Below are positions 1-6,390 of a DNA stretch of 11,300 nucleotides, one piece after another (within the stretch, counting starts at the first letter, position 1; every line of letters begins with the position of its first letter). Below the pieces are notes generated by a model. It saw nothing but the letters and a program-made list of their open reading frames with translations. It did not search any database and was not told the DNA's origin. A program made the translations under genes and the position numbers. This stretch comes from Ruminococcaceae bacterium UBA6364 (GTDB taxonomy: Bacteria; Bacillota; Clostridia; Oscillospirales; Acutalibacteraceae), in assembly GCA_002440045.1 (NCBI GenBank), contig DJRI01000069.1:589-11888 (forward strand), read 5' to 3'.

Positions 1-358
1 ATCTTCCTCTCGTAATTTCAACTGCAACATAGTCAAAATCGGCTTTTATCGGTGCTTCGGGCTTTTTAACGCAAACCGTCACTTCCGAAAGCTCTTTGTA
101 CTCTTTTAAAACCGCGGCGGCAACGTGCTGAGCGGCAGTTTCTATTAAATCGTATTTATTTTCGCAAAATGCGGCGCGCGCCGTTTTTAAAATTTTGGCG
201 TAGCTCACCGTATCGACAAGCTCGTCGCTTTGCCCCGCCTTTAAAAGCGGAACGTTTGCGGTTATATCTATAACAAAATTCTGACCGTCGCGCTTTTCCT
301 CGGGATTTACGCCGTGATAGGCAAAAAGCTTTAACCCTTTTATTACGGTTTTATCCAT
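1..358 (-). CDS. folB: Dihydroneopterin aldolase FolB (3' end cut by window edge)
   Basis: FolB converts 7,8-dihydroneopterin to 6-hydroxymethyl-7,8-dihydropterin and glycolaldehyde in the cytoplasm, the step that feeds FolK and then FolP. I read 119 codons from an ATG at 358 to the left edge with no stop. The protein starts MDKTVIKGLKLFAYHGVNPE, matching the family's N-terminal strand and the AYHGV-x-PEE segment that carries the active-site Glu (about residue 20). Tyr53 (VSYAKI) and the VKKP motif at 97-100, which should contain the catalytic Lys, are also in place, and the family's usual C-terminal VEITR is reached at 113-117. The family is about 120 residues long, so the gene probably ends just outside the window, unless it is fused to folK as in some Firmicutes. 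It overlaps the end of folP by 8 bp (ATGGATAA), which implies translational coupling. Confidence 0.93.
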   Translation of the reverse strand, partial: MDKTVIKGLKLFAYHGVNPEEKRDGQNFVIDITANVPLLKAGQSDELVDTVSYAKILKTARAAFCENKYDLIETAAQHVAAAVLKEYKELSEVTVCVKKPEAPIKADFDYVAVEITRGR

Positions 359-1178
359 TATAAACACTCCCCTGTTTTATTGAAGCCGCAAGTCTTACCG
401 CCTCGGCGGTTTCTTTTACATCGTGCACCCTTAAAATGCCCGCGCCGAGAAAAGCCGCAATACTTCCTGCGGCAACGCTCCCCGCGACGCGTTCTTTGGG
501 AACTTTTACGCCCGTTGTTTCGCCGATTACGCGCTTTCTGGAAACGCCGACAAGAAGCGGCGAATAATTTGAAAATGCACCCGTATTTTTTAACAGCTCA
601 AGGTCGTCGGCACGGGTTTTGCCGAAACCTATGCCATAGTCATAGCAAAGGCATTCTTTTGGAATACCGAAAGAGAGCGCCTTGTTTTTCATTTCTTCAA
701 AAAACGAAAGCACGCAGGCAACAACGCCGCCTGTGTAAACGGCAGTCTCCCCCGATGACATTCCGCCCGTGTGCATAAAAATCCAGCCTGCACCGTACTT
801 CTTTATTGCCGCCGCCATTTCTTCGTCAAAGCGCCCGCTTTCGTCATTCACTATCGAAGCGCCGTTTTGCAAGGCGAAAACAGCCGCTTCTTTATTAAAT
901 GTATCGACAGAAACGGGAACGCCGAGCTTTGACGGGATAAGCGGAAACACTTTTTTTGGCCGTGAAAGCTCTTCGTTAAGCGGTACGGGCTCAGTTTTGG
1001 GTGCTGTAGAACAAGCGCCGATGTCAATTATATCGGCGCCGTCGTTTTGCATTTTAAGAGCGTTTTTTAAAGCATCTTCGGAACTAAAGCTGTCGCCGCC
1101 GTCGGAAAACGAGTCGGGCGTGACGTTTAAAATGCCCATAACAAGCGCTCTGTTTTTTTGAGAATCAAAGGTGAACAT
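351..1178 (-). CDS. folP: Dihydropteroate synthase FolP
   Basis: FolP condenses 6-hydroxymethyl-dihydropterin pyrophosphate with p-aminobenzoate to give dihydropteroate; it is the sulfonamide target and acts in the cytosol. The product is 275 residues, normal for the TIM-barrel family. Motifs in order: NVTPDSFSDGG (18-28, loop 1), DIGACSTAP (52-60, loop 2), SVDT (90-93), ND (111-112), FMH (134-136), D180 with YGIGFGK (181-187), SRK (213-215) and RVHDV (250-254). Loop 2 is odd: the family normally reads STRPG, with the Arg touching the pterin pyrophosphate, whereas this protein has STAPK. I chose the ATG at 1178, not the longer upstream reading frame, because it overlaps the folE stop as TAATG and gives the usual FolP N-terminus; the extra 42 residues upstream are folE read in another frame. 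Translation is probably coupled to folE. Confidence 0.95.
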   Translation of the reverse strand: MFTFDSQKNRALVMGILNVTPDSFSDGGDSFSSEDALKNALKMQNDGADIIDIGACSTAPKTEPVPLNEELSRPKKVFPLIPSKLGVPVSVDTFNKEAAVFALQNGASIVNDESGRFDEEMAAAIKKYGAGWIFMHTGGMSSGETAVYTGGVVACVLSFFEEMKNKALSFGIPKECLCYDYGIGFGKTRADDLELLKNTGAFSNYSPLLVGVSRKRVIGETTGVKVPKERVAGSVAAGSIAAFLGAGILRVHDVKETAEAVRLAASIKQGSVYNG

Positions 1179-1741
1179 TATTTCCCTCCGAATATAAGGC
1201 TCATAGCTTCGGCGCGCGTTTTGGCATCGTTTCGGGCATACCCTCTTAAAGCGGAGGTTTTTGTAAGAGCGCCCGCCGCCCGTGCACCGCGCATAGTCAT
1301 ACAAAGATGCTCGGCTTCGACGACGACAACAACGCTTTTTGCCCCGAGCTCGTTATAAAGAAAATCGGCTATTTGCGCGGTAAGCCGCTCCTGAACCTGA
1401 GGGCGGCGCGCATATGTGTTGACTATTCTTGCAAGCTTTGAAAGCCCGATTATTCTGCCGTCGGATGGGATATAGGCAATGTGAGCCTTACCTATAAACG
1501 GCAGCAAGTGGTGCTCGCACATTGAGTAAAGCGGAATATCGCGCACAACGACCTGCTCGTCGTTGCCGCTTTCGTGAAATATTTTCAAATGGCCGCGCGG
1601 GTCCTCGGAAAGTCCCGAGAAAACCTCTTCGTACATTCTTGCAACCCTTGCGGGCGTTTCTTTAAGACCCTCGCGCTCGGGGTCTTCGCCGATTGCTTCA
1701 AGAATGTCTCTTACGGCGTTTTCTATTTTTTTACTGTCCAA
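1178..1741 (-). CDS. folE: GTP cyclohydrolase I FolE
   Basis: FolE converts GTP to 7,8-dihydroneopterin triphosphate, the committed step of pterin and folate synthesis; the enzyme is a cytosolic zinc-dependent decamer. The 187-residue product has normal family length. The zinc ligands are visible: Cys75 and His78 in CEHHLLPF (75-82) and Cys147 in EHLCMTMRG (144-152). Other family blocks are [14 protein letters not shown] (26-39), [13 protein letters not shown] (95-107) and the QVQERLT segment (115-121). The C-terminal [10 protein letters not shown] is slightly divergent from the Bacillus-type RGVRKPGAKT. The start is TTG at 1741, supported by a GAGGTG ribosome binding site about 7 bases upstream that overlaps the TGA of the preceding transglutaminase gene. 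The next gene, folP, begins within its stop codon. It is the fourth-from-last visible step of a five-gene operon and probably its first folate gene. Confidence 0.96.
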   Translation of the reverse strand: MDSKKIENAVRDILEAIGEDPEREGLKETPARVARMYEEVFSGLSEDPRGHLKIFHESGNDEQVVVRDIPLYSMCEHHLLPFIGKAHIAYIPSDGRIIGLSKLARIVNTYARRPQVQERLTAQIADFLYNELGAKSVVVVVEAEHLCMTMRGARAAGALTKTSALRGYARNDAKTRAEAMSLIFGGK

Positions 1742-1751
1742 TTAAAACACC

Positions 1752-2903
1752 TCAATAATAAAGGCACACGGTAAAGGTTTTATCGTCGCTGCTGTAATAA
1801 ACACTGCCGCCGTCCATACTTTCGGCAAGACCGAGCTCAGTATAAACGTCGAATATAACGCTCTTTTTGAACATTGCGTCAAGCGCCCATTCCATAGACT
1901 CGGCGCTGTCAAACTTCATTTCGGCAGAGGTATACCCGCGGTTTTTGGAGTTGTTGATAACACGCTGAAGCGCATCTTTAAGCTCGGCTTCATCGCCAGA
2001 AGTAAGAAGCGCGTTTTCATATGTAAAAAAGTTAAACTTTGTCGCATTGCAGAACGGCAGAGTTTGCTTTATATCCCTGTGATTTACAAGAATCTGAGCG
2101 GTTGTGTTGTTGAAATAGGTGTGACGAAGCACATTGGTGTCGGAGCTTGGGTCATCCCATGTGACGTCGGTAAAATATCCGTCGCCGCCTATTACGGCGT
2201 AGTTCCACATATGCCCGATATAGCCGCCCTTGCCGTCCTCGGCTTCGCCGGTTACAAGTCTGTTGTCAATGCCGACGGCGCTTAAAATATACTGAAAAGC
2301 GCGCGAATATCCCTCGCATGAGGCTTTGCCGCTGACAAGACAGCCGTAAATATCGTTGCCGTTTTGGGCGTTGAGCTGATAGGTGCAATGGTTAACTATG
2401 TAATCGTGAATATAAAGCTCACGCTCGTACTCGGAAGTATACTGCATGGCGTTTGTCGAAATAGCGGACGCAATTGCATTAACCTCGGAAAGCTTTGCAG
2501 AATACTCGTCGTATGTCATTGAATACTCGGGAACAAAATAGACCTTTTTGCCCTCTTCTTTAAGCGTACTTGTTAAGCCGAGGCAGAATAAATCGGGGTT
2601 ATCGTATGAAAGCGCCTCAAACACCTTGCTGAAATCGCCGTCGCTTAGCACCGGAACCTCTATTTTTTCAGGCATTGAATACACCGACTGAAGTATCACC
2701 GCATACATAAGCTTTTCGTTATCGTTAAGCTCTTCGTAGCAATGGCGGTAATAGCCCGTCCCCTTGCCGCTTGTGGGTGCAGACGGCGTAAATGTTGACG
2801 GGAATTTGTTTTTCATAATGCTTACGGCAAAAAATCCGCCGAGAGTGAGGGCGAGCACAACTGCAACGCAAATTACTGAAATGATAATTTTTTTATTCTT
2901 CAT
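1752..2903 (-). CDS. Membrane-anchored transglutaminase-like domain protein
   Basis: A 383-residue exported protein with one N-terminal membrane segment or signal anchor (about 5-29, after MKNKK) and a transglutaminase-like (papain-fold) domain. The Cys-His-Asp triad is intact: Cys196 in KASCEGYSRAF (193-203), His231 in GHMWNYAVI (230-238) and Asp246 in YFTDVTWDDP (243-252). The preceding YIHDYIVNHCTY block (164-175) is also typical of bacterial transglutaminase-core proteins. Such proteins act as cysteine proteases or transamidating enzymes outside the membrane; the substrate here is unknown. The ATG at 2903 overlaps the end of the LCP-like gene by 11 bp, and folE follows its TGA by 10 bp, so it sits in the middle of the operon. 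Residues 300-383 form a C-terminal extension I cannot assign. The domain call is firm; function is not predicted. Confidence 0.85.
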   Translation of the reverse strand: MKNKKIIISVICVAVVLALTLGGFFAVSIMKNKFPSTFTPSAPTSGKGTGYYRHCYEELNDNEKLMYAVILQSVYSMPEKIEVPVLSDGDFSKVFEALSYDNPDLFCLGLTSTLKEEGKKVYFVPEYSMTYDEYSAKLSEVNAIASAISTNAMQYTSEYERELYIHDYIVNHCTYQLNAQNGNDIYGCLVSGKASCEGYSRAFQYILSAVGIDNRLVTGEAEDGKGGYIGHMWNYAVIGGDGYFTDVTWDDPSSDTNVLRHTYFNNTTAQILVNHRDIKQTLPFCNATKFNFFTYENALLTSGDEAELKDALQRVINNSKNRGYTSAEMKFDSAESMEWALDAMFKKSVIFDVYTELGLAESMDGGSVYYSSDDKTFTVCLYY

Positions 2904-3780
2904 CGGGAATCTCCTTAACTGATTTTGAAACGAAAGCTTTTACTGTGAGTTTTGACGACTGCGGAACAAGATATTCTATCGCGGGCTTTGCTTTTGTAAA
3001 GTCAACGATTGTTATATCCGTTTTGCAATAATTTATAAGCTCTTCAAAAAGGCTGTCTGCCGAGCGAAAATTTTCGGAATTAAAAAACGCCCTGAACGCC
3101 GCGGCGGTTATTTCGGCGCACCCCTCTTCGCCCTCTTCGCCTTTTTTCATATTGCAAAGATACATCATATATTTATATGTTTTTTCGGGAGTCAAAACGT
3201 TTTCGCCCTTTGAAAGCTCCAAAAACATATTGTCGGTATCGTAGCTTATATCTTCGCTTAAAGTAACGGTAATATCGCCGAGCGTTCTGAAAACCGCTTT
3301 GTAGTCGGACTCTGTAAGAAGCACATATCTTAAAATTTCTTCGCCGCTTATTTCTGAAAGCGCATTTTTAAAATATGTGCCGCCCAAAAGAGCCGCGTCC
3401 GAAAGCGTTTTTGCATTTTGCTCTTTTATTTCGGCATTCACGGGGACCGCGACGACTCTTACCGTTTTTTCTTTAAGGTCAACGCTTATAAGCTGAGAAA
3501 AAAGAAGCGTCTTTTTTTCGTCGTCGGTAACGCCCGCGCCGAAAATATATGTACCGGAAAGCTCTGCGCCCGTAGTAGGCTGTGTTTCAAGCACGGGTGC
3601 GGTGTTTTGCTCGCTTGTGCCGAAAATATTATTAAAATCATAGTTTAACGACCGCCAAAGCAAAAAAAGCGACGCGCTGCCCAAAACGATTGCAAAGCAC
3701 AAAAACGCTATTACAAGCTTTGCTTTTTTGTGAGCGCCTTTGCCGTTTTTCTGCCCGAGGTCAAGACCGTAGTTTGACAT
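2893..3780 (-). CDS. LCP (LytR-CpsA-Psr)-like membrane protein, degenerate
   Basis: A 295-residue protein with a basic cytoplasmic N-terminus, one membrane segment (about 21-42), a Thr/Pro/Gln-rich linker (55-75) and an external domain. The external part follows the order of the LCP fold, whose members attach glycopolymers to peptidoglycan: GTYIFGAGVTDDE (76-88, usual position of LLLG-D), LISVDLKEKTVRVVAVP (97-113, usual SINP-x-K-x-VSIPRDT), ALLGG (130-134, usual AYxxGG), YKAVFRTLGDITVTL (160-174, usual F-x-x-LVDxLGGVxVxV), and LTPEKTYKYMMYL (196-208, usual L-x-G-x-x-ALxYxR). The pyrophosphate-binding Arg of SIPRDT and the later YxR arginines are replaced, so catalysis is doubtful and the assignment rests on pattern only. 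The ATG at 3780 is chosen for its GGAGGAG site 5 bases upstream; longer frames run back through the promoter. Confidence 0.6.
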   Translation of the reverse strand: MSNYGLDLGQKNGKGAHKKAKLVIAFLCFAIVLGSASLFLLWRSLNYDFNNIFGTSEQNTAPVLETQPTTGAELSGTYIFGAGVTDDEKKTLLFSQLISVDLKEKTVRVVAVPVNAEIKEQNAKTLSDAALLGGTYFKNALSEISGEEILRYVLLTESDYKAVFRTLGDITVTLSEDISYDTDNMFLELSKGENVLTPEKTYKYMMYLCNMKKGEEGEEGCAEITAAAFRAFFNSENFRSADSLFEELINYCKTDITIVDFTKAKPAIEYLVPQSSKLTVKAFVSKSVKEIPDEE

Positions 3781-3813
3781 TTTTTCTCCTCCGAGAACCG
3801 AGTATACATATAT

Positions 3814-3842
3814 AGTATAATAAATATAAAGGCAAAATACAA
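3814..3842 (-). promoter_or_regulatory. Sigma-A-type promoter of the LCP-like/transglutaminase/folEPB operon
   Basis: On the minus strand there is a -35 box TTGTAT (3842-3837), a 17-bp spacer and a -10 box TATACT (3819-3814). The start site would fall near 3807, giving a leader of about 27 nucleotides that includes the GGAGGAG ribosome binding site. It lies just after the terminator that ends the spoVAE unit, so the operon appears to have its own start. No other good promoter was noticed in the short or overlapping junctions before folB. Confidence 0.7.
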
Positions 3843-3844
3843 TA

Positions 3845-3888
3845 TCAAAAAAGAAAAAATCCTTCTGCAACCTTTTGCAAAAGGATTT
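3845..3888 (-). terminator. Intrinsic terminator after spoVAE
   Basis: Inverted repeat 3857-3870 with 3875-3888: a 14-bp stem with a single C/A mismatch and a CCTT loop. On the minus strand it runs directly into TTTTTTCTTTTTT. It begins 5 bases beyond the TAA at 3894-3896 that would end a full-length SpoVAE, which suggests that this TAA, and not the TGA at 4008-4010, was the original stop. Confidence 0.85.
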
Positions 3889-3893
3889 ATATT

Positions 3894-4247
3894 TTATTTT
3901 GCCTTCGGCTTAACGAAAAGCGAGCACACAACGCCCGAAAGCCCCGCCGCCGTAATTCCCGCGGAAGCCGCCGAAAGCGACCCTGTTAAAATGCCGGTTA
4001 TTCCGTTTCAGACAATCGCTTCTTTGGTGCCCTTTGCAAGCATTGCGCCAAAGCCCAAAAGCGGCACGGTTGCGCCCGCTCCGGCAAAATCCTCGACATA
4101 TGAATAAACGCCGACGCCGCCCAAAATCACGCCAGCGACAACAAAGCCGACAAGGATTTTTCCCGGGGTGAGCTTTGTCAAATCCAAAAGCAACTGACCT
4201 ATTACGCAAATAATACCGCCGACAACAAACGCCTTTAAGAAAATCAT
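3894..4247 (-). CDS. spoVAE: SpoVAE-like stage V sporulation protein, interrupted by an in-frame TGA
   Basis: SpoVAE is an inner forespore membrane component of the SpoVA channel that moves dipicolinic acid into spores and releases it at germination. The reading frame starts MIFLKAFVVGGIICVIGQLL and contains the hallmark DFAGAGATVPLLGFG (about 53-67). It reaches AKGTKEAIV at residue 79, then a TGA (4010-4008), then continues in the same frame as NGITGILTGSLSAASAGITA and on to FVKPKAK and TAA (3896-3894). The total of 117 codons equals the usual family length, and the sequence on both sides of the TGA looks family-like. Termination at the TGA would give a 79-residue product lacking the last membrane helix. 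A GTG at 4256 is a possible alternative start, but the ATG at 4247 has better spacing to GAGAG. It stands alone, without spoVAC or spoVAD beside it. Whether it is a nonsense mutation, a base error or recoding cannot be settled here. Confidence 0.85.
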
Positions 4248-4307
4248 TATAATCACTCTCTTTATTTGTTTTGAAATACGATGATATTATTTGCACAAAT
4301 ACCCTAA

Positions 4308-4344
4308 AATATAAAAAACAGGTCTGTAAAAGTTTTTACAGACC
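4308..4344 (-). terminator. Intrinsic terminator after the 59-residue membrane peptide gene
   Basis: A near-perfect hairpin at 4321-4344 (GGTCTGTAAAA paired with TTTTACAGACC). On the minus strand it is followed by TGTTTTTTAT. It lies 29 bases past the stop of the small gene and ahead of spoVAE, so the two genes are probably separate transcription units. Confidence 0.88.
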
Positions 4345-4373
4345 CATAATAAATTTTGATTTATTATTGTTTG

Positions 4374-4553
4374 TTATTCGCTTACGGTTTCGGAAACGAA
4401 ATCATCGTCAAGGCATGAGCAGGAAACATAGTTATCCTCGTCATAGCCCTGAGGAGCATTTTTTGCTTTGATTTTTTCGATTACAACATAAACTGCCGCC
4501 GCTGCCGCTGCGATTGCTGCAAGAACGCCTAAAAACTTAAAGAACTTTTTCAT
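4374..4553 (-). CDS. Small single-pass membrane protein (59 residues)
   Basis: A 59-residue product starting MKKFFKFLGVLAAIAAAAAA. Residues 5-27 form one very Ala-rich membrane segment, followed by a basic stretch (EKIKAK, 26-31) and an acidic, soluble C-terminus with a Cys-Ser-Cys motif at 45-47 and four acidic residues around it (DED, LDDD). The start is the ATG at 4553 because GGGAGG lies 8-9 bases upstream; the longer frame to 4631 begins inside the leader. It has its own strong promoter and terminator, so a monocistronic, well-expressed gene is likely. Basic residues flank the helix on both sides, so orientation is uncertain. I recognise the general shape, a small membrane peptide common in Clostridia, but no named family, and assign no function. 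Confidence 0.75.
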   Translation of the reverse strand: MKKFFKFLGVLAAIAAAAAAVYVVIEKIKAKNAPQGYDEDNYVSCSCLDDDFVSETVSE

Positions 4554-4644
4554 TTGGTTTGCCTCCCGAAATTTAAAATAATTATTGTTTATTGATTGCG
4601 CTAAAATTCGTGCCTGATTACCCGGGCACAATTATTACGTTCTA

Positions 4645-4672
4645 ATTATACCATATGTTCTAAAAAAGTCAA
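4645..4672 (-). promoter_or_regulatory. Strong sigma-A-type promoter of the 59-residue membrane peptide gene
   Basis: On the minus strand, TTGACT (4672-4667), a 16-bp spacer and a perfect TATAAT (4650-4645). Transcription would start near 4638 and give a leader of about 85 nucleotides before the ATG at 4553. It points away from sigG, which is read from the other strand. Confidence 0.8.
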
Positions 4673-4821
4673 TTACTTTAAAAGCATTAAAAAGTGCATA
4701 TGAAAATATTTCCGCTTTGATTAATTGCGCCGCCTGCGGCAATAATCAAATTAAAGCCCTCTTCTGATTTGTTTACATAAAAAGTGCGGTGCAAAGCCGC
4801 CTTTAAAAAGGAGAGAGCAAT
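4673..4821 (+). promoter_or_regulatory. sigG upstream/leader region with hairpins
   Basis: Two inverted repeats precede sigG. The first spans 4716-4750: arms TTTGATTAATTG and CAATAATCAAA with one bulged base, around a GC-rich tip GCCGC-CT-GCGGC. It has no T run, so it is not an ordinary terminator. The second is GCGG (4786-4789) with CCGC (4797-4800), ending about 9 bases before the GGAGAG ribosome binding site at 4810. A TGCATA at 4695-4700 resembles the -35 element of forespore sigma factors, and CATAAAA at 4776-4782 resembles their -10 element, but the two are not correctly spaced, so I do not call a promoter. Confidence 0.4.
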
Positions 4822-5589
4822 TTGCTTTATAACAAAGTTGAAATATGCGGAATTGACACTTCACAGCTTAAGCTTTTAAAGGAAAGCGAAAAAACCGAGC
4901 TTTTGAAAAAAGCAAAAGAGGGCGACAAAAAAGCGCGGGACGAGCTCATAAAAGGCAATTTGCGCCTTGTTCTGAGCGTAATTCAAAGATTTTCAAACAG
5001 GGGCGAAAATCTTGACGACCTTTTTCAGGTTGGGTGCATAGGGCTTATTAAAGCGATTGACAACTTCAACACGTCGCTTGACGTGAGGTTTTCGACATAC
5101 GCCGTGCCGATGATTATAGGCGAAGTAAGGCGCTATTTAAGAGATAACAACCCAGTGAGGGTTTCGCGCTCAATGCGCGACACGGCATACCACGCCATGC
5201 AGATTAAAGAACGCCTTTCAAACGAAAAAGGCAAAGAGCCATCGGTTGAAGAAATTGCAAAGGAAATGGGCTTGCCGAAAGAGAATGTCGTTATTGCGCT
5301 TGAGTCGGTTGTTGACCCCGTGTCGTTTTATGAGCCGGTGTATTCAAGCGGCGGCGACACAATTTATCTTATGGACCAGTTAAGCTCCGACGAGGACGAC
5401 GGCGACTGGGTTGACGAAATGATGCTTAAAGAAGCGCTGAAAAATCTGCCGGCACGCGAAAAAAAGATTCTTTCGATGAGGTATATGCGCGGAATGACCC
5501 AGACCGAAGTTGCGGAGGAAATAGGCATTTCACAGGCTCAGGTTTCACGGCTTGAAAAAAATGCGCTGAAATTTGTTAAGGGTGAATAA
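4822..5589 (+). CDS. sigG: RNA polymerase sigma factor SigG (late forespore)
   Basis: SigG directs late forespore transcription, including spoVA operons, after engulfment. The product is 255 residues, close to the family's usual 257-260. The N-terminal NKVEICGIDTSQL (4-16) is a SigG signature. Region 2 covers about 45-118 and contains GNLRLVLSVIQRF (45-57), DDLFQVGCIGLIKAIDNF (65-82) and FSTYAVPMIIGEVRRYLRDN (90-109). Region 3 lies around 119-175, with EPVYSSGGDTIYLMDQ at 171-186. Region 4 has LPAREKKILSMRY (209-221) and the helix-turn-helix TEVAEEIGISQAQVSRLEK (228-246). The start is TTG at 4822, with GGAGAG about 8 bases upstream. It is the only plus-strand gene here, is monocistronic, and ends in a strong terminator. 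A SpoVAE-like gene lies nearby on the other strand. The identification against other sporulation sigmas (SigF, SigE) is firm from the N-terminal signature. Confidence 0.97.
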   Translation: MLYNKVEICGIDTSQLKLLKESEKTELLKKAKEGDKKARDELIKGNLRLVLSVIQRFSNRGENLDDLFQVGCIGLIKAIDNFNTSLDVRFSTYAVPMIIGEVRRYLRDNNPVRVSRSMRDTAYHAMQIKERLSNEKGKEPSVEEIAKEMGLPKENVVIALESVVDPVSFYEPVYSSGGDTIYLMDQLSSDEDDGDWVDEMMLKEALKNLPAREKKILSMRYMRGMTQTEVAEEIGISQAQVSRLEKNALKFVKGE

Positions 5590-5593
5590 AACA

Positions 5594-5621
5594 CCGGGAG
5601 CTTTGCGGCTCCCGGCTTTTT
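5594..5621 (+). terminator. Intrinsic terminator of sigG, probably bidirectional
   Basis: A perfect 8-bp GC-rich stem, CCGGGAGC (5594-5601) with GCTCCCGG (5608-5615), loop TTTGCG, followed by C and TTTTT. It starts 5 bases after the sigG TAA. On the minus strand the same hairpin is followed by TGTTTTATT, so it may also stop transcripts arriving from the 5697-8452 operon. Confidence 0.95.
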
Positions 5622-5696
5622 GTAATTTTGCAGCGTTTAACTACCGATTAATCAATTCAAGGCATTTTCAGGCATTTTTTGCGCTAAAGCACAATT

Positions 5697-6341
5697 CTAT
5701 TTTGCTTTTTTCGGCGCGAACCGTTTTTTCAAAAGAACACCGAACAGCGCGCCCGCGCACAGAAGCGAAAAGCAATATATTCTTCCTTTGCGCTTTTTAA
5801 GGCGCAATCCCGAACGCCGGCTCGGAATCCTTATATAATATTTCGACCTTATTGTTGATTTATATTCCGAAAGCTTTTGTGCAGTTTCGGCATCATCAAC
5901 ATAGTAAACGGAAAAATAAGAAGTATTATATGTTTTATGGGCGGTTACAGTTACATAAACGGTATTGTCTTTCACATAAAGATATACGTCCCTGTACAGT
6001 TCTTTTGATTCGCCTACGCCTTTGCCGACAATGATGTAGTTCTTTTGGTTCAACGAAAACGGAGTACTGTATGATTTGAACCTCGAAAGCTTTGAAACCT
6101 TTACAGTCTTTAAAAAATCCGTCAAAGTCTTTTCTGTTTCGGGTGTAACATCGCCGTTTTCATCCATATACACCGTTTCAATACTTTCATTTTCGCCCTT
6201 CATTAAATCATATACCGTGCTTTCTTCGGGCATTGTTTTGTCATATGTAAGCTCCTTTAAAGTAAGTGCAGACAGAACAATTGCGTTTATCACAGCAATC
6301 AACAGCAAATCTAAAAGTATAATTTTAACAGTTGCTTTCAA
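5697..6341 (-). CDS. Uncharacterised membrane protein, two membrane segments (operon gene 3)
   Basis: A 214-residue protein I do not recognise. It has an N-terminal membrane segment (about 5-27), an external domain of roughly 150 residues rich in Tyr, Thr and Val with alternating beta-like stretches (RDVYLYVKDNTVYVTVTAHK, 117-136), a basic stretch at 171-187, a second membrane segment (about 188-204) and a basic tail (KKRFAPKKAK). The start is TTG at 6341 with GGGGGA 8-9 bases upstream; no better ATG gives the hydrophobic N-terminus. It is the last gene of a three-gene operon, 49 bp after the preceding gene, and ends in TAG. Its layout matches that of the 7706-8452 product, and both carry an RF dipeptide at nearly the same place (87-88 and 89-90) in a weakly similar segment, so distant paralogy is possible. 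Confidence 0.7.
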   Translation of the reverse strand: MKATVKIILLDLLLIAVINAIVLSALTLKELTYDKTMPEESTVYDLMKGENESIETVYMDENGDVTPETEKTLTDFLKTVKVSKLSRFKSYSTPFSLNQKNYIIVGKGVGESKELYRDVYLYVKDNTVYVTVTAHKTYNTSYFSVYYVDDAETAQKLSEYKSTIRSKYYIRIPSRRSGLRLKKRKGRIYCFSLLCAGALFGVLLKKRFAPKKAK

Positions 6342-6390
6342 ATATAATTCCCCCGCTTATTCTTTTAAATTCCCTTAATTATATCAAGTT

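Noticed and set aside
380..1358. Plus-strand open frames opposite folP and folE
   Set aside because: They are antisense to genes with clear family motifs, lack ribosome binding sites and resemble no protein.
3781..3870. Longer N-terminus for the LCP-like protein
   Set aside because: The added residues would be encoded by the promoter and the upstream terminator; the ATG at 3780 has the strong ribosome binding site.
4008..4010. Selenocysteine at the spoVAE TGA
   Set aside because: The SpoVAE position is not a known redox Cys site and I see no clear SECIS-like hairpin just downstream; a nonsense change or base error is simpler.
3910..4296. Minus-strand 128-codon frame overlapping spoVAE
   Set aside because: It is a shifted-frame shadow rich in Arg and Cys; the SpoVAE frame carries the recognisable family sequence.
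4254..4320. Forespore SigG promoter before spoVAE
   Set aside because: A CATCGTA and a GTATT are present on the minus strand, but the spacing is about 15 bp and both match the consensus poorly.
4695..4782. SigF/SigG-type promoter before sigG
   Set aside because: TGCATA and CATAAAA resemble -35 and -10 elements but are about 75 bp apart, and neither has a good partner at 17-18 bp.
5650..5685. Short repeat GGCATTTT-CA-GGCATTTT
   Set aside because: Only two 8-base copies in AT-rich sequence downstream of two convergent genes; it can arise by chance.
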